Shown here piece by piece: positions 56,060-64,000 of a DNA stretch of 64,000 nt; the stretch's first letter is position 1, and each line of letters starts with the position of its first letter. The notes beneath the pieces are model-generated. The model worked only from the letters and a program-made list of their open reading frames with translations, made no database searches and was not told where the DNA came from. Made by a program: the position numbers and the translations under genes. Source of the DNA: WHSO01 sp050485485 (GTDB lineage: Bacteria > Pseudomonadota > Alphaproteobacteria > SMXQ01). The stretch spans positions 54,126 to 118,125 of the forward strand of contig JBJHBM010000003.1 in NCBI GenBank assembly GCA_050485485.1, read 5' to 3'.

Positions 56060-57040
56060 ATGGCAGACATCCGCATCAGCCTCGCCATCAGCGACTATGA
56101 CCATGTCCGCGATCTGGTGACGGGTAAGGTCAAGGTCGAGGGTGCCACGATCGAGCATATCGACCTCCCGGTCGAGGAGTACTTCGCCCGCTTCACCGAC
56201 GAACGCTGCTGGGATGTTTCGGAAATGTCTATGGCCCGCTTCGTATCCCTGACGTCCCAGGGCGATCCGAACATCACCGGAATCCCCGTGTTCCCCTCCC
56301 GATTCTTCCGCCAGCATGCGATCTACGTTCGCAGCGACAGCCCCTTGCGCGAGCCGGCCGCGCTCGCCGGCAAGCGGATCGGCATTCCGGAATGGGTGCA
56401 GACCGCCATCGTCTGGGTACGGGCGTGGTTGATGCACGACGTCGGCATCGGCCTGAAGGACATCGAATGGGTGCGGGCGGGAATCAACCGTCCCGGGCGC
56501 GAAAGCCAGGTCAAGCCCAGGCTGCCGGACGGGATCGCCTACCGCGAGGTCTACGACCGCTCGCTGATGGACATGCTGCTGGCCGGCGATCTCGATGCGA
56601 TCATCTGTGCTCATCCGCCCGATCTGTTCGAGGCCCGCGATGCCCGCGTCCGCCGCCTGCTCGACGACTATTACACCGCCGAGATCGACTACTGGCGCAA
56701 ACACCGCATCTTTCCGATGATGCACACGGTGGCGATGCCGCGCACGACCTACGACGCGCATCCGTGGCTCGGGCCCGCACTCTTCGCCGCCCTGACGGAA
56801 GCCAAAAACCGCAGCCTTGTGCGTGCCCTCGACGGCAACATCTGCCGGTTCCCGATCCCGTGGTGCTTCACCCATGCGGAACGCGCACGCGACATGTTCG
56901 GCGACGATTTCTGGCCTTACGGGGTCGAAGCCAACCGGCCGACGCTCGAGGCTTTCGTCCGCTTCTGCGACGAGCAGGGCGTGAGCCACAGGCCGGTAGC
57001 GGTGGACGACCTCTATCCCGGGAACGTGCGCAAGCTTTGA
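56060..57040 (+). CDS. 4,5-dihydroxyphthalate decarboxylase-like protein
   Basis: 326 residues, periplasmic-binding-protein fold but without any signal peptide. ISLAISDYDHVRDLVTGKVKVEGATIEH, CWDVSEMSMARFVSL, IPVFPSRFFRQHAIYVR and RIGIPEWVQTAIVWVRAWL follow the family of Pht5-like proteins, annotated as 4,5-dihydroxyphthalate decarboxylase and placed with ABC solute-binding proteins. Only some members have been shown to decarboxylate. No transporter genes adjoin. ATG 56060 is 8 bases after mscS, so the two are probably co-transcribed. Real substrate unknown. Confidence 0.8.
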   Translation: MADIRISLAISDYDHVRDLVTGKVKVEGATIEHIDLPVEEYFARFTDERCWDVSEMSMARFVSLTSQGDPNITGIPVFPSRFFRQHAIYVRSDSPLREPAALAGKRIGIPEWVQTAIVWVRAWLMHDVGIGLKDIEWVRAGINRPGRESQVKPRLPDGIAYREVYDRSLMDMLLAGDLDAIICAHPPDLFEARDARVRRLLDDYYTAEIDYWRKHRIFPMMHTVAMPRTTYDAHPWLGPALFAALTEAKNRSLVRALDGNICRFPIPWCFTHAERARDMFGDDFWPYGVEANRPTLEAFVRFCDEQGVSHRPVAVDDLYPGNVRKL

Positions 57041-57048
57041 CGCAAGGG

Positions 57049-57930
57049 CTAGCGGTTTGATTTCGCGTCGTCGTCGCGGTCGGGAAGATCGGAGCCGTCC
57101 GTGTCGGCCTCGCTCTCCTCCGTCTCTCCGTCGATATCCGAGGAACTGCTGTCGATCATGGCCAGGCTGTTGGTCGCGGTATCGTCCGTCGCCGACAGGC
57201 GGGCATAGGCGCGCACCGAGAGCGGAATCGAGCACAGATAGACGACCAGCATCCCGGCCACGGTCAGCCATGTCGCCGTCACCAGCATCGCGACCAGCAG
57301 GCCGACCAGCAGCAGCAGCGGAATGACCAGCCGGTGCGGTACCCGCACCCGCTTGAAAGAATAGGTCGGGATACGGCTGACCATCAGGTACGACACCAGG
57401 ATCATCAAGAGCCCGTTCACCCAGGGATGGGAAAAGAATTCGGGCCACAGGACGAAGCTGAGCATCATCGGCAGGAGCACGACGCCGCCGCCGGCAGGCG
57501 CCGGCAGGCCGGTGAAGAAATTTCCAGCCCATGCCGGAAGATCCGAATCGCCGAGACGCGTATTGAAGCGTGCCAACCTGAGAGCCGCGCAAACCGCGAA
57601 GATCAGCGCGATCACCCAGCCCGGTCCGGGCGTGTCCTTCAGTGTCCATAGAAACACGAGGATCGCCGGCGCGACGCCGAAGGAGATGAAATCGGAGAGC
57701 GAATCGAGCTCCGCGCCGAATTTGCTGGAGCCGCCGAGGAGGCGCGCGATACGGCCGTCGAGAGCGTCCAGCAGCCCGGCAATGAGTACGGCGGCGACCG
57801 CGAGCGGCCAGCGTTCCTGGATGCCGTAGAGGATCGCCGTGAGTCCGGCGCAGAGCGCGGTGACGGTGAGGATGTTGGGTATCAGGCGGTTGACCGGCAA
57901 GGCGGACAGCCGCGGGCGCGGGCGTTTCAC
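57049..57930 (-). CDS. pssA: Phosphatidylserine synthase (CDP-alcohol type)
   Basis: 293 residues from GTG 57930, overlapping the psd stop. The CDP-alcohol phosphatidyltransferase motif D-G-x2-A-R-x8-G-x3-D-x3-D is present (LDALDGRIARLLGG through ELDSLSDFISFG). About seven to eight membrane helices. It makes phosphatidylserine from CDP-diacylglycerol and serine, which Psd then decarboxylates. The C-terminal 45 residues (from SATDDTATNS) are an acidic, Ser/Asp-rich tail not needed for the family fold. Confidence 0.94.
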   Translation of the reverse strand: MKRPRPRLSALPVNRLIPNILTVTALCAGLTAILYGIQERWPLAVAAVLIAGLLDALDGRIARLLGGSSKFGAELDSLSDFISFGVAPAILVFLWTLKDTPGPGWVIALIFAVCAALRLARFNTRLGDSDLPAWAGNFFTGLPAPAGGGVVLLPMMLSFVLWPEFFSHPWVNGLLMILVSYLMVSRIPTYSFKRVRVPHRLVIPLLLLVGLLVAMLVTATWLTVAGMLVVYLCSIPLSVRAYARLSATDDTATNSLAMIDSSSSDIDGETEESEADTDGSDLPDRDDDAKSNR

Positions 57931-58607
57931 GACGGCTCCCCTACCGGAAACGACGCGTTGCGGTTGCCGACCGGATCGGCCAGCACGGTCTCGCCGGCGA
58001 CCGTGACCTCGCCTTCGCAAACCAGCGGCTCGATACCGTCTGGAAGATAGACGTCGACCCGGCTGCCGAAGCGAATGACGCCGAAGCGCGTACCGGCCTT
58101 CACCTCGTCGCCGGGCGCGATCTTCGAGCGAATGCGCCGCGCGACCAGTCCTGCGATCTGGACGAAGGCGATGTCCAGGCCGGCGCCGGTAGTTATCCGG
58201 ACGGAAAGGCGCTCGTTGTGCACGCTCGCCTTGTCGAAGGATGCGTTGAAGAACTTGCCGGGGCGGTAATGCACTTCCGTCACGCGGCCGTCGGCCGGTA
58301 TCCGGTTCACATGAACGTTGAAGATATTCATGAAGATGCTGATGCGCGTGCGCGGCTCCGGCCCCATGCCGAGCTCTTCGGGCGGCGGCGCCTTCACCAC
58401 GGGCAGCACGCGACCGTCCGCAGGCGCGAGGATGACATGGGCGCGGGCGGGCGGCATCCGTTCCGGGTCGCGGAAGAACCAGACGCACCACAGGGTCAGC
58501 AACGTACCGGCCCAGCCGAGGGGTGGCCACAGCCACCACAGCAGCACGGTCGCCGCGACAAAGATGGCGATGATGGGCAGGCCTTCGCGATGAATAGGCA
58601 GACGCAT
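57927..58607 (-). CDS. psd: Phosphatidylserine decarboxylase proenzyme (short type)
   Basis: 226 residues, the short soluble-type Psd common in alphaproteobacteria. Self-cleavage is expected at G181-S182 in IRFGSRVDVYLP, turning S182 into the pyruvoyl cofactor; the upstream FMNIFNVHVNRIPADG motif is intact. Two helices at about 10-45 anchor it to the inner membrane. It makes phosphatidylethanolamine, and couples to pssA by a GTGA overlap. Confidence 0.95.
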   Translation of the reverse strand: MRLPIHREGLPIIAIFVAATVLLWWLWPPLGWAGTLLTLWCVWFFRDPERMPPARAHVILAPADGRVLPVVKAPPPEELGMGPEPRTRISIFMNIFNVHVNRIPADGRVTEVHYRPGKFFNASFDKASVHNERLSVRITTGAGLDIAFVQIAGLVARRIRSKIAPGDEVKAGTRFGVIRFGSRVDVYLPDGIEPLVCEGEVTVAGETVLADPVGNRNASFPVGEPS

Positions 58608-58691
58608 GTTCCTGTTGCCGTAGGGACGCGGGGGTCGGAGTTTAGCGGATTCGGCCCGAAAAGCGAGCGCGGCGCGGGAGCGTCGCGACGC

Positions 58692-59750
58692 TCAGTGGAA
58701 CTGATGCGACTTCCGCGGCATCGTGAACACCTGCCCCGGATAGATCAGGTTGGGATCGCGAATCTGCGCCTTGTTGGCTTCGTAGATGAGCGTGAACTGG
58801 ACGCCCGTGCCGTAGGTTCGCCGGGCGATGCGCCACAGGCTGTTGCCGGGCTGGACGACGACGATGGTGCGGTCGCCGAGATCGCCGAGCGCGGGGGCGC
58901 GGCTGAACGGTACCTCGATGCGACGCGCCACTTGGCCGCCCGAAGCCAGCTGGTCCACCCGCAACGCATAGTCGCCCGGGGCCAGGGCCTCTTCCGGCGA
59001 AAACGTCCAGCGGCCGTCGTCGCGGGTCACCACCTCGCCGATGGCGCGATTGTCGAGATAGATGCGTAGGCTCGTGCCCGGCGCGGCGATGCCCGAGATG
59101 TTGACGTGCCCCTCTCCGTCGTAGTCGATCACCTCGATGGCGAGGGAGTCGTCGGCGGTCTTGGTGGGCGTGGCGCCGTCGGGGGTTTGCAGCACCGTGG
59201 CCGGCCCCTTGGCGCGGCCTTCGCTTTCGCGCGGCGGCACGCGGAACGCGAGCGCGCCGGAACCGCCTTCCGCCGGGCGGCCGGCGACATCCTTGCCGCG
59301 CTCCGGCACCACCAGCACCACCTCGCCTTCCGAGGTCACCGTCTCCCCGCCCTTCAGCCGCGCGGAAAGCCCCAGATGACGGGCGCCCGGCTCGAGCGGC
59401 TTGTCGGGCACCAGCACCCATTCCCCGCGCCCGTCGGCGGTGACCCGGCCGATGACCTTGTCCCCGTCGAGCACGAGCACCTCCGCACCCGGCGCCGCGC
59501 GCCCGGCGATCACCGCATTGCCTTCCGGGTTGACCCGGACGATGTCGAAGGTGGGCTCGTCGGCGCGCGCCCGGATGTCGGGCGCCACCGGGCCGCTCTC
59601 CCGGGCGACGGGCGGCACCGCGACGGTGGGCGTCGGCACGTGCGGGGCCGCCACCTCCGGATCGCCATCGCGGCCGAGATAGAAATTGAGCAGCAGGGCG
59701 GCCGCGAGAACGACGGCACCCAGCGCTGCTATGACGAGAGCGCGGTTCAC
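58692..59750 (-). CDS. Membrane-anchored LysM protein
   Basis: 352 residues from GTG 59750. An N-terminal helix (4-24) anchors a periplasmic part: a Pro-rich linker, two Ig-like or beta-sandwich modules (about 70-150, VNPEGNAVIAGRAAPGAEVLVLD; and 210-285, YDGEGHVNISGIAAPGTSLRIYLD) and a C-terminal LysM (VVQPGNSLWRIARRTYG to LIYPGQVFTMP). The two beta modules share the pattern GxxxIxGxAAPGxxxxxxxD. LysM binds peptidoglycan or chitin-like sugars. Similar proteins are usual in Rhodospirillales; role unknown. Confidence 0.85.
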   Translation of the reverse strand: MNRALVIAALGAVVLAAALLLNFYLGRDGDPEVAAPHVPTPTVAVPPVARESGPVAPDIRARADEPTFDIVRVNPEGNAVIAGRAAPGAEVLVLDGDKVIGRVTADGRGEWVLVPDKPLEPGARHLGLSARLKGGETVTSEGEVVLVVPERGKDVAGRPAEGGSGALAFRVPPRESEGRAKGPATVLQTPDGATPTKTADDSLAIEVIDYDGEGHVNISGIAAPGTSLRIYLDNRAIGEVVTRDDGRWTFSPEEALAPGDYALRVDQLASGGQVARRIEVPFSRAPALGDLGDRTIVVVQPGNSLWRIARRTYGTGVQFTLIYEANKAQIRDPNLIYPGQVFTMPRKSHQFH

Positions 59751-59858
59751 CGGCGCCTTCCCTTATCAAGGCAGTAGCCCCTCGGGCTTGAACCTACATT
59801 AGAACATTATGCCCCGAGATTGAACCACCTGCGTTGCGGCGCGGGCGGGCCGGGAGCC

Positions 59859-60767
59859 TCAGTTGCGCGGGGCGGGGCGCGGCAGGGACGTCAAGGACTT
59901 GAGGTAGACCGCGATCGCGTGGCGATCCTCGTCGGTGAGCTGGTCGGTCCCGTTCTCGACCACGTCGGCCATCAGGGAGCCGAAGAAATCGCCGTCGGGC
60001 AGCATGCCGGACTTGAGGGATTCGGCGATGTCCTCGACCGTCCAGTCGCCGATTCCGTCGGCATGGGGCGTGATGTTGGGGACGGCGAGCCCGTCGGGCC
60101 CCTCGCCCCGCGCCGTACCCGCCATCCAGCGGCTGCGGTCGAGTGCGCCCAGGCGCCCGCGGGGGGTATGGCATTCCGCGCAATGGGCGAGCCCCTCGGC
60201 GAGGTAGCGCCCGCGGTTCCACGCGTCCGGGCGCGCGGGGTCGGGCGCCAGCGGCCCCTTCTCCAGGTAGAGCCACTTCCAGACCATCATGCCGAGCCGG
60301 ATGTTGTAGGGGAAGGACAGCTCGTGCGGCCGGCTCGGGGTCGCCACCGGCGGCAGCGACATGATATGGGCCTTGATCGCCAGCATGTCGGCGTCGGTCA
60401 GGTTGGTGAACGAGGTGTAGGGAAAGGACGGATAATAGTGCCGTCCGGACGGCGAAATGCCGTCCCGCATCGCACGGATGAAGTCGTTATCGGACCAGTT
60501 GCCGATGCCATGCTCGGGATCGGACGAGATATTGGGGCCGTAGAACACGCCGAAAGGGGTCTTGAGCGGCGTCCCGCCACCCAAGAGCGGCCCCTTGTTG
60601 CCGGTATCGGTATGGCAGTTGGCGCAGCCGCCCGCCGCGAACAGGGCGGCGCCGCGCGCCGGCGTCCCCGCGTCGGCCTGCGCGCCGGCCGGCGCCGGCG
60701 CCGCGAGCCAGAGCAGCAGCACCGCCAGGACCGCCGCCGATGGCGAATACCGGAAACGCGAAACCAT
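59859..60767 (-). CDS. Dihaem cytochrome c
   Basis: 302 residues with a signal peptide (1-30) and two haem sites: C48-x2-C51-H52 (CANCH) and C196-x2-C199-H200 (CAECH). Conserved GPNISSDPEHGIGNWSDNDFIRAMRDGISP and its second-half counterpart PNITPHADGIGDWTVEDIAESL mark the type that serves as an electron-accepting subunit of membrane alcohol/aldehyde dehydrogenases. No such dehydrogenase lies beside it. The two halves are internal repeats of each other. It lies downstream of the cytochrome c' gene, same strand. Confidence 0.88.
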   Translation of the reverse strand: MVSRFRYSPSAAVLAVLLLWLAAPAPAGAQADAGTPARGAALFAAGGCANCHTDTGNKGPLLGGGTPLKTPFGVFYGPNISSDPEHGIGNWSDNDFIRAMRDGISPSGRHYYPSFPYTSFTNLTDADMLAIKAHIMSLPPVATPSRPHELSFPYNIRLGMMVWKWLYLEKGPLAPDPARPDAWNRGRYLAEGLAHCAECHTPRGRLGALDRSRWMAGTARGEGPDGLAVPNITPHADGIGDWTVEDIAESLKSGMLPDGDFFGSLMADVVENGTDQLTDEDRHAIAVYLKSLTSLPRPAPRN

Positions 60768-60844
60768 GACCGCAGATTACATGACGGCACCGCCACGGGG
60801 CCACCGGAACCGGCCGGAGCTCCCGCGCGGCATGCCAATGCGAA

Positions 60845-61324
60845 TCAGGGCTGGGGCCCGCGATAGGCGCGGTGGCAGGTGGCGCATACCCCCTGGGCCT
60901 TTTTCACGGCGCCCGCCATGGCGGCCTGGTCGCCGGCCTTTGCCGCCGCCTCGACCTCGCCGAGGGCGGCCAGGAACGTCTTACCGGTCGCCTCGAACTT
61001 CGGCCATTCCGCCCAGATTTCCGGCTTGGCGCGGGTCTTGACCGCGTCCGAGCCCGATCCTTGCGGAAACAGCGTGAGGAACCGCTTGATCCGGGTCTGC
61101 AGCTCCGCGGCCTTGGCCGCCTCGGCCGCGCCGGCCTGGCCCGCCCTAGCAGCGCCGTCGAGCTCCTTGGTGGTGCTGGCGACGAACTTCATGATCTCCG
61201 ACCGCTGCTGTGCGGCGGCGGCGGCGTCCTGGGCGAAAGCCCCGGACGACAGGGTCGCGGCGCCGAATCCGAACGCGAGCGCGGCGCAGACGAGGACCGA
61301 CGGGACGGTGAAGCAACGCCTCAT
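60845..61324 (-). CDS. Cytochrome c' (four-helix)
   Basis: 159 residues, signal peptide 1-32 (GAFAQDA), helical body and a single haem site near the C-terminus, C147-x2-C150-H151 (VCATCHRAYRGP). A C-terminal CxxCH with K/R after H is typical of class II cytochrome c', periplasmic five-coordinate haem proteins that bind NO. No NO-related genes are adjacent. A dihaem cytochrome gene follows by 77 bases. Confidence 0.9.
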   Translation of the reverse strand: MRRCFTVPSVLVCAALAFGFGAATLSSGAFAQDAAAAAQQRSEIMKFVASTTKELDGAARAGQAGAAEAAKAAELQTRIKRFLTLFPQGSGSDAVKTRAKPEIWAEWPKFEATGKTFLAALGEVEAAAKAGDQAAMAGAVKKAQGVCATCHRAYRGPQP

Positions 61325-61498
61325 GAGGATGCCTCCACGGTTTGTGAGCGGCGCACAGTGTGCCGCAGGATGCCTCGGCCTTCAACACCGGGGCGGGCGC
61401 GGAACCCCGCCCTCACGAAATCGTGTACGGCGTCGGCGCGGTCGTCCAAAATCACCCGGCACACCCCCTGAAACCCCCAACGGGCAGGCAAGAAACAC

Positions 61499-62083
61499 AT
61501 GCCGGACATCGGCTCGATCTGCGTCTACTGCGGGTCCTCCACGGGCGCCGACCCGCGCTACCGGAATGCCGCCCGCCGCTTCGGCCGGCTAATCGGCGAG
61601 GCCTGCCTGGAGCTGGTCTACGGCGGCGGCAACATCGGGCTGATGGGGGTGCTGGCCGACGCCGCCCTCGAGGCCGGCGCGCGCGTCACCGGCGTGATCC
61701 CGACCGACCTCGAGCGCGTCGAGCTCGCCCACGGCGGCCTCGACGAGCTGGTGGTGGTGGACTCGATGCACGAGCGCAAGCGCCGCATGTTCGAGCGCGC
61801 CGACGCCTTCTGCGCGCTGGCGGGCGGCGTCGGCACCCTCGACGAGACCTTCGAGATCATCACTTGGCGCCAGCTCGGCCTGCACGGCCGCCCGATCGTG
61901 ATCGTCAACCAGGACGGCTACTGGCGGCCCTTGCTCGACCTGATCGACCACACCGTCGCCGCCGGGTTCTCCGGCCCCGAGGTGCGCGACCTGTTCACGG
62001 TGGTGGAGAGCGTGGACGAGGTGCTGCCCGCCATCGCCCGGATGCCGGCCTCGCCCACCCCGGCCCTGCCCGAGCGCACCTGA
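61499..62083 (+). CDS. LOG family (cytokinin-activating type) protein
   Basis: 194 residues. The Rossmann fold IGSICVYCGSSTG, LVYGGGNIGLMGVLADAAL and HERKRRMFERADAFCALAGGVGTLDETFE match LOG phosphoribohydrolases, which release free base from nucleoside 5'-monophosphates. The family motif PGGxGTxxE reads AGGVGTLDE here, with Ala in place of Pro. The general arginine and glutamate positions are kept. It was long annotated as lysine decarboxylase, which is not supported. Start 61499 after an A-rich CAAGAAACAC. Confidence 0.88.
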   Translation: MPDIGSICVYCGSSTGADPRYRNAARRFGRLIGEACLELVYGGGNIGLMGVLADAALEAGARVTGVIPTDLERVELAHGGLDELVVVDSMHERKRRMFERADAFCALAGGVGTLDETFEIITWRQLGLHGRPIVIVNQDGYWRPLLDLIDHTVAAGFSGPEVRDLFTVVESVDEVLPAIARMPASPTPALPERT

Positions 62084-62095
62084 GGCCCCCTCCGC

Positions 62096-62124
62096 TTGCG
62101 CTCCGGAGCCGCTCTGGATATGGT
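62096..62124 (+). promoter_or_regulatory. Probable promoter of icd
   Basis: TTGCGC (62096-62101) and TATGGT (62119-62124), spacer 17. Predicted start near 62131, leader about 106 bases. The 153-base gap after the LOG gene is otherwise empty. Confidence 0.4.
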
Positions 62125-62236
62125 GCGCGCGAGTTTTCTGCCGCGTCCCCGCGCGCCTCAGCACGCCCGGGTCCGCCCCCGCCACCATCCGCCTGTACAC
62201 TGCCGCCAGGCATACTGCCGCTAGGGAGAGGAACGA

Positions 62237-63448
62237 ATGGCCAAGATCAAGGTCAAGACCCCGGTCGTCGAGCTCGACGGCGACGAGATGACCCGCATCA
62301 TCTGGAAGTTCATCAAGGACAAGCTGATCCTCCCCTACCTCGACATCGACCTCAAGTACTACGACCTCGGCATCGAGTACCGCGACGCCACCGACGACCA
62401 AGTGACGGTGGACGCCGCCAACGCGATCAAGCAGTACGGCGTCGGCGTCAAGTGCGCCACCATCACCCCCGACGAGGCCCGGGTGAAGGAGTTCAACCTC
62501 AAGGAGATGTGGAAGTCGCCCAACGGCACGATCCGCAACATCCTGGGCGGCACCATCTTCCGCGAGCCGATCGTGATCAAGAACGTGCCGCGCCTGGTGC
62601 CGGGCTGGACCAAGCCGTTCGTGATCGGCCGCCACGCCTACGGCGACCAGTACCGCGCCACCGACTTCGTGGTGCCGGGCAAGGGCAAGCTCACGCTCCG
62701 CTTCGAGGGCGCCGACGGCAAGGTGATCGAGCGCGAGGTGTTCGACTTCCCCGGCGGCGGCATCGCCATGTCGATGTACAACCTCGACGACTCGATCGTC
62801 GACTTCGCGCGCTCGTGCTTCAACTACGGCCTCACGCGCGGCTGGCCGGTGTACCTCTCCACCAAGAACACCATCCTCAAGGCCTACGACGGGCGCTTCA
62901 AGGACCTGTTCCAGAAGGTCTACGACGAGGAGTTCAAGGGCGCCTTCGAGAAGAAGAAAATCTTCTACGAGCACCGCCTGATCGACGACATGGTGGCGGC
63001 GGCGCTCAAGTGGTCGGGCGGCTACGTCTGGGCCTGCAAGAACTACGACGGCGACGTGCAGTCCGACACCGCGGCCCAGGGCTTCGGCTCGCTCGGCCTC
63101 ATGACCAGCGTGCTGATGACCGCCGACGGCAAGACCGTCGAGGCCGAGGCCGCCCACGGCACGGTGACGCGCCACTTCCGCGAGCACCAGAAGGGCAACC
63201 CGACCTCCACCAACCCGATCGCCTCGATCTTCGCCTGGACCCGCGGCCTCCAGTTCCGCGGCAAGATGGACGACACGACCGACGTCGAGCAGTTCGCCAC
63301 CGCGCTCGAGGAGGTATGCATCGAGACGGTCGAGGCGGGCGACATGACCAAGGACCTCGCGCTCCTGATCGGCCCCGACCAGAAGTGGCTCAACACCACC
63401 GAGTTCCTCGACAGGATCGACGAGAACCTGAAGAAGAAGATGGCCTAG
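62237..63448 (+). CDS. icd: Isocitrate dehydrogenase (NADP, homodimeric type II)
   Basis: 403 residues. VKTPVVELDGDEMTRIIWKFIKDKLILPYLDIDLKYYDLG-type opening marks the eukaryote-like IDH found in alphaproteobacteria, not the E. coli form. SPNGTIRNILGGTIFREPI is the isocitrate site; DVQSDTAAQGFGSLGLMTSVL and AHGTVTRHFREHQKG bind metal and NADP. GGGAGAGGA precedes the ATG. icd beside alaS is a conserved order. A repeat hairpin lies 20 bases downstream. Confidence 0.97.
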   Translation: MAKIKVKTPVVELDGDEMTRIIWKFIKDKLILPYLDIDLKYYDLGIEYRDATDDQVTVDAANAIKQYGVGVKCATITPDEARVKEFNLKEMWKSPNGTIRNILGGTIFREPIVIKNVPRLVPGWTKPFVIGRHAYGDQYRATDFVVPGKGKLTLRFEGADGKVIEREVFDFPGGGIAMSMYNLDDSIVDFARSCFNYGLTRGWPVYLSTKNTILKAYDGRFKDLFQKVYDEEFKGAFEKKKIFYEHRLIDDMVAAALKWSGGYVWACKNYDGDVQSDTAAQGFGSLGLMTSVLMTADGKTVEAEAAHGTVTRHFREHQKGNPTSTNPIASIFAWTRGLQFRGKMDDTTDVEQFATALEEVCIETVEAGDMTKDLALLIGPDQKWLNTTEFLDRIDENLKKKMA

Positions 63449-63468
63449 GCCATCGGCGACGGAAAACT

Positions 63469-63539
63469 CGTGGATGCCCGCGTCGTGAAGCCTGTCCTCG
63501 GGCCGGCCTTCGGCCGGACCCGTGGGCGCGGGCATGACG
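63469..63539. repeat. Dispersed palindromic repeat after icd
   Basis: 71 bases bounded by CGTGGATGCCCGCG and CGCGGGCATGACG with an inner GGGCCGGCCTTCGGCCGG hairpin. It belongs to the GTCATG family at 17768 and 37145. It lies in the convergent icd-alaS gap and probably serves both as terminator. Confidence 0.85.
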
Positions 63540-63635
63540 ATGGAAAGGGGCCGGACCCGCGATATTCCCGTCTTGCGTGGACGTGATCCGCGCGGGCAGA
63601 CGAGAATACGAAGACGGGAAGCGGCGGCGGAGGCC

Positions 63636-64000
63636 TCAGGCGTGGGCGGCTTCCATCGCGCGGGCGATAGCGTCGAAGGCGGCGTCGGCCTTGGAGGGGT
63701 CGGGCCCGCCGGCCTGGGCCATGTCGGGCCGCCCGCCGCCGCCCTTGCCGCCGAGCGCCTCCGCGCCCGCGCGCACCAGCCGCACCGCGTCGAAACGCCC
63801 GGTCAGGCCGTCGGTGACGCCGACCACGATCGAAGCCTTGCCGCCGTCCGCGCCGACCACGGCATAGACGCCCGGCCCCTGCTTCTTGAGCTCGTCCACC
63901 ATCGACTTGAGGTCCTTGGCGGGCACGCCCTCGACCGCGCGGGTGACGAGCCGGGCGCCGGCGATCTCGCGGCCCGCGTCGGCGGGCGCCGCCCCCGCGC
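63636..64000 (-). CDS. alaS: Alanyl-tRNA synthetase, C-terminal fragment
   Basis: The last 120 or so residues; the gene runs off the right edge. ARLVTRAVEGVPAKDLKSMVDEL, VVGADGGKASIVVGVT and LGGKGGGGRPDMAQAGG belong to the DHHA1/C-Ala end of AlaRS, which aids tRNA binding and oligomerisation. The GGRPDMAQ glycine-rich motif is diagnostic. The upstream editing and catalytic parts cannot be judged. Confidence 0.95.
   Translation of the reverse strand, partial: AGAAPADAGREIAGARLVTRAVEGVPAKDLKSMVDELKKQGPGVYAVVGADGGKASIVVGVTDGLTGRFDAVRLVRAGAEALGGKGGGGRPDMAQAGGPDPSKADAAFDAIARAMEAAHA

Noticed and set aside
61499..62083. Lysine decarboxylase
   Set aside because: This is an old annotation for LOG-family proteins; there is no PLP-binding lysine motif.

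Overview
The window reads as one contiguous, gene-dense piece of a very GC-rich alphaproteobacterial chromosome. The evidence is the set of lineage-typical gene orders and small families: purM-purN, pepA-holC-ndk, lptF-lptG-lptD-surA-pdxA-rsmA, fabD-fabG-acpP-fabF-mltG, rpsF-rpsR-DUF2232-rplI, dnaB-alr-radA-cvpA-purF, guaB-guaA, DUF2794, an alphaproteobacterial aa3-oxidase subunit IV peptide, and icd next to alaS. A Rhodospirillales-like organism is my best guess, but this is inference; no rRNA lies in the window. Dispersed palindromic repeats (GTCATG...CATCCACG and CCCTCACCC...GGGTGAGGG types) sit between operons, as is common in this class.

Layout. 1-3.7 kb: end of purine synthesis (purM fragment, purN), a 40-residue oxidase subunit IV, ndk, holC, pepA. 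3.8-11.7 kb: outer-membrane biogenesis block (LptF/G permease, LptD, SurA), then pdxA and rsmA. 11.7-18.8 kb: gmk and yicC, a short-chain dehydrogenase, and a fatty-acid operon read leftward (fabD, fabG, acpP, fabF, mltG). 18.9-20.0 kb: a small lower-GC insert carrying an HTH plus GIY-YIG nuclease-like gene. 20.0-24.4 kb: ribosomal operon, cfa, and a DUF559 nuclease-like gene framed by dispersed repeats. 24.5-33.1 kb: a tightly coupled run dnaB-alr-mlaE-mlaF-radA-cvpA-purF-SDR. 33.1-36.5 kb: der, bamB and a membrane-anchored TPR protein, read leftward. 37-43.4 kb: repeat cluster, parvulin, guaA, guaB, host-attachment family protein, rlmE, ppx/gppA.

At 43.6 kb a tRNA-Gln(CTG) is abutted by a lower-GC unknown gene whose last codons lie inside the tRNA. 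From 44.9 to 62 kb the content is more accessory: a COG2403-type P-loop GTPase coupled to a carbamate kinase; a Rieske non-haem iron oxygenase; a secreted protein joining a carboxypeptidase-regulatory-like domain, one c-type haem site and a propeller-like region; an AzgA-type purine permease; a GH17 membrane glucan enzyme; a double RidA-fold protein; MscS; a dihydroxyphthalate-decarboxylase-like protein; pssA/psd; a LysM protein; two c-type cytochromes; and a LOG-family protein. The window closes with icd and the 3' end of alaS.

No integrase, transposase, CRISPR array or complete prophage was seen. The most interesting under-described pieces are the GTPase-carbamate kinase pair, the Rieske/cytochrome-propeller pair, the tRNA-Gln/unknown-gene junction, and the nuclease-like gene whose C-terminus is encoded by a dispersed repeat. 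Promoter calls are pattern matches by eye to -35/-10 consensus and are uncertain.
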